Shown: positions 63,896-64,000 of the stretch, one piece after another | How positions within the stretch are numbered: position 1 is the stretch's first letter | Layout: each line of letters starts with the position of its first letter | NCBI GenBank assembly: GCA_034401795.1 | Contig: CM067370.1 | Span: forward strand, 103,606,028 to 103,670,027 | DNA: 64,000 bases | Reading direction: 5' to 3' | From: Chaetoderma sp. LZ-2023a | Lineage: Eukaryota; Mollusca; Caudofoveata; Chaetodermatida; Chaetodermatidae | Made by a program: the position numbers and the translations under genes | The notes under the pieces: generated by a model | What the model saw: the letters and a program-made list of their open reading frames with translations, nothing else | Database searches by the model: none | Told to the model about the DNA's origin: nothing

Positions 63896-64000
63896 CAAGA
63901 CCTGTTTTCAGGAAGTTCCAATTTCCAAATCTGACAGAATTGTGCGTGTATAAGTATCAGAATTTTGATCAGTACTGGAGAACTTTATCTCAGCCTGTTG
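63896..64000 (+). CDS. Possible exon of an unidentified gene, cut by the window end
   Basis: After the acceptor-like CTACTCTTTTCAG (ends 63895) the frame starting with two bases then AGA stays open for 34 codons to the edge: RPVFRKFQFPN, then LCVYKYQNFDQYWRTLSQP. Composition is protein-like and unlike the A/T-rich neighbours. I do not recognise the family; a chance frame of this length is possible. Confidence 0.35.

Overview
The window is eukaryotic nuclear DNA: spliced exons with GT/AG borders, long introns, 60-65% A+T, many microsatellites and several retroelement classes. Dispersed non-autonomous elements that begin AACAAGAG and end in a terminal hairpin, some with 120-170 bp tandem arrays inside, resemble the HINE/pearl-type repeats described from bivalves and other molluscs. 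A marine spiralian, probably a mollusc, is my best guess from repeat content alone; the species is not determined.

One host gene is clear. METTL1, the catalytic subunit of the tRNA m7G46 methyltransferase, lies on the + strand in six exons between 36751 and 51808. The exons join in frame to a complete 269-residue protein; 810 coding bases are spread over 15 kb. The other 14 kb is intron, filled with palindromic MITEs, hairpin-ended elements and one RNase-H-bearing LINE fragment. A second, unidentified gene may begin its coding sequence at the right edge (possible exon from 63896).

Layout. 1-3.4 kb: intergenic, with a 1.03 kb perfect (AC)n tract abutting a LINE 3' fragment. 3.4-15.1 kb: a decayed Ty3/Gypsy-type LTR retrotransposon on the - strand with very long LTRs (about 3.3 kb, TGTAG...CTACA), a recognisable primer binding site and polypurine tract, gag, protease and an RT cut off just after YIDDV. 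RNase H and integrase are missing. In their place lies a region with a TATA/CRE promoter resembling the LTR promoter, followed by a broken reading frame with C2H2 zinc fingers and a histone H3 tail-like segment. 15.1-19.0 kb: a LINE tail and a third, diverged LTR of the same family. 19-25.5 kb: no gene; MITEs, degenerate tandem repeats and a compound (TA)n/(GA)n/(GGGA)n tract. 25.5-28.3 kb: a nearly complete but dead PHD-endonuclease-RT LINE (- strand). 28.5-31.8 kb: a segmental duplication of palindromic repeats. 32.7-35.6 kb: one LINE inserted inside another, then an RT scrap. 36.0-51.8 kb: METTL1 with an element just upstream. 52-64 kb: hairpin-ended repeats, a 43-bp array of hairpins, a 266-bp tandem duplication, a 24-bp minisatellite and a nested pair of hairpin-ended elements.

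The strongest leads are: (1) the Gypsy element's extra promoter and C2H2/H3-tail-like gene; (2) short hairpins conserved between diverged LTR copies, one with a compensated base pair; (3) two abundant near-perfect palindrome families, one with piggyBac-like TTAA termini; (4) the shared terminal design of the AACAAGAG elements, with a natural empty site; (5) loss of the regulatory Akt/RSK serine at the METTL1 N-terminus.
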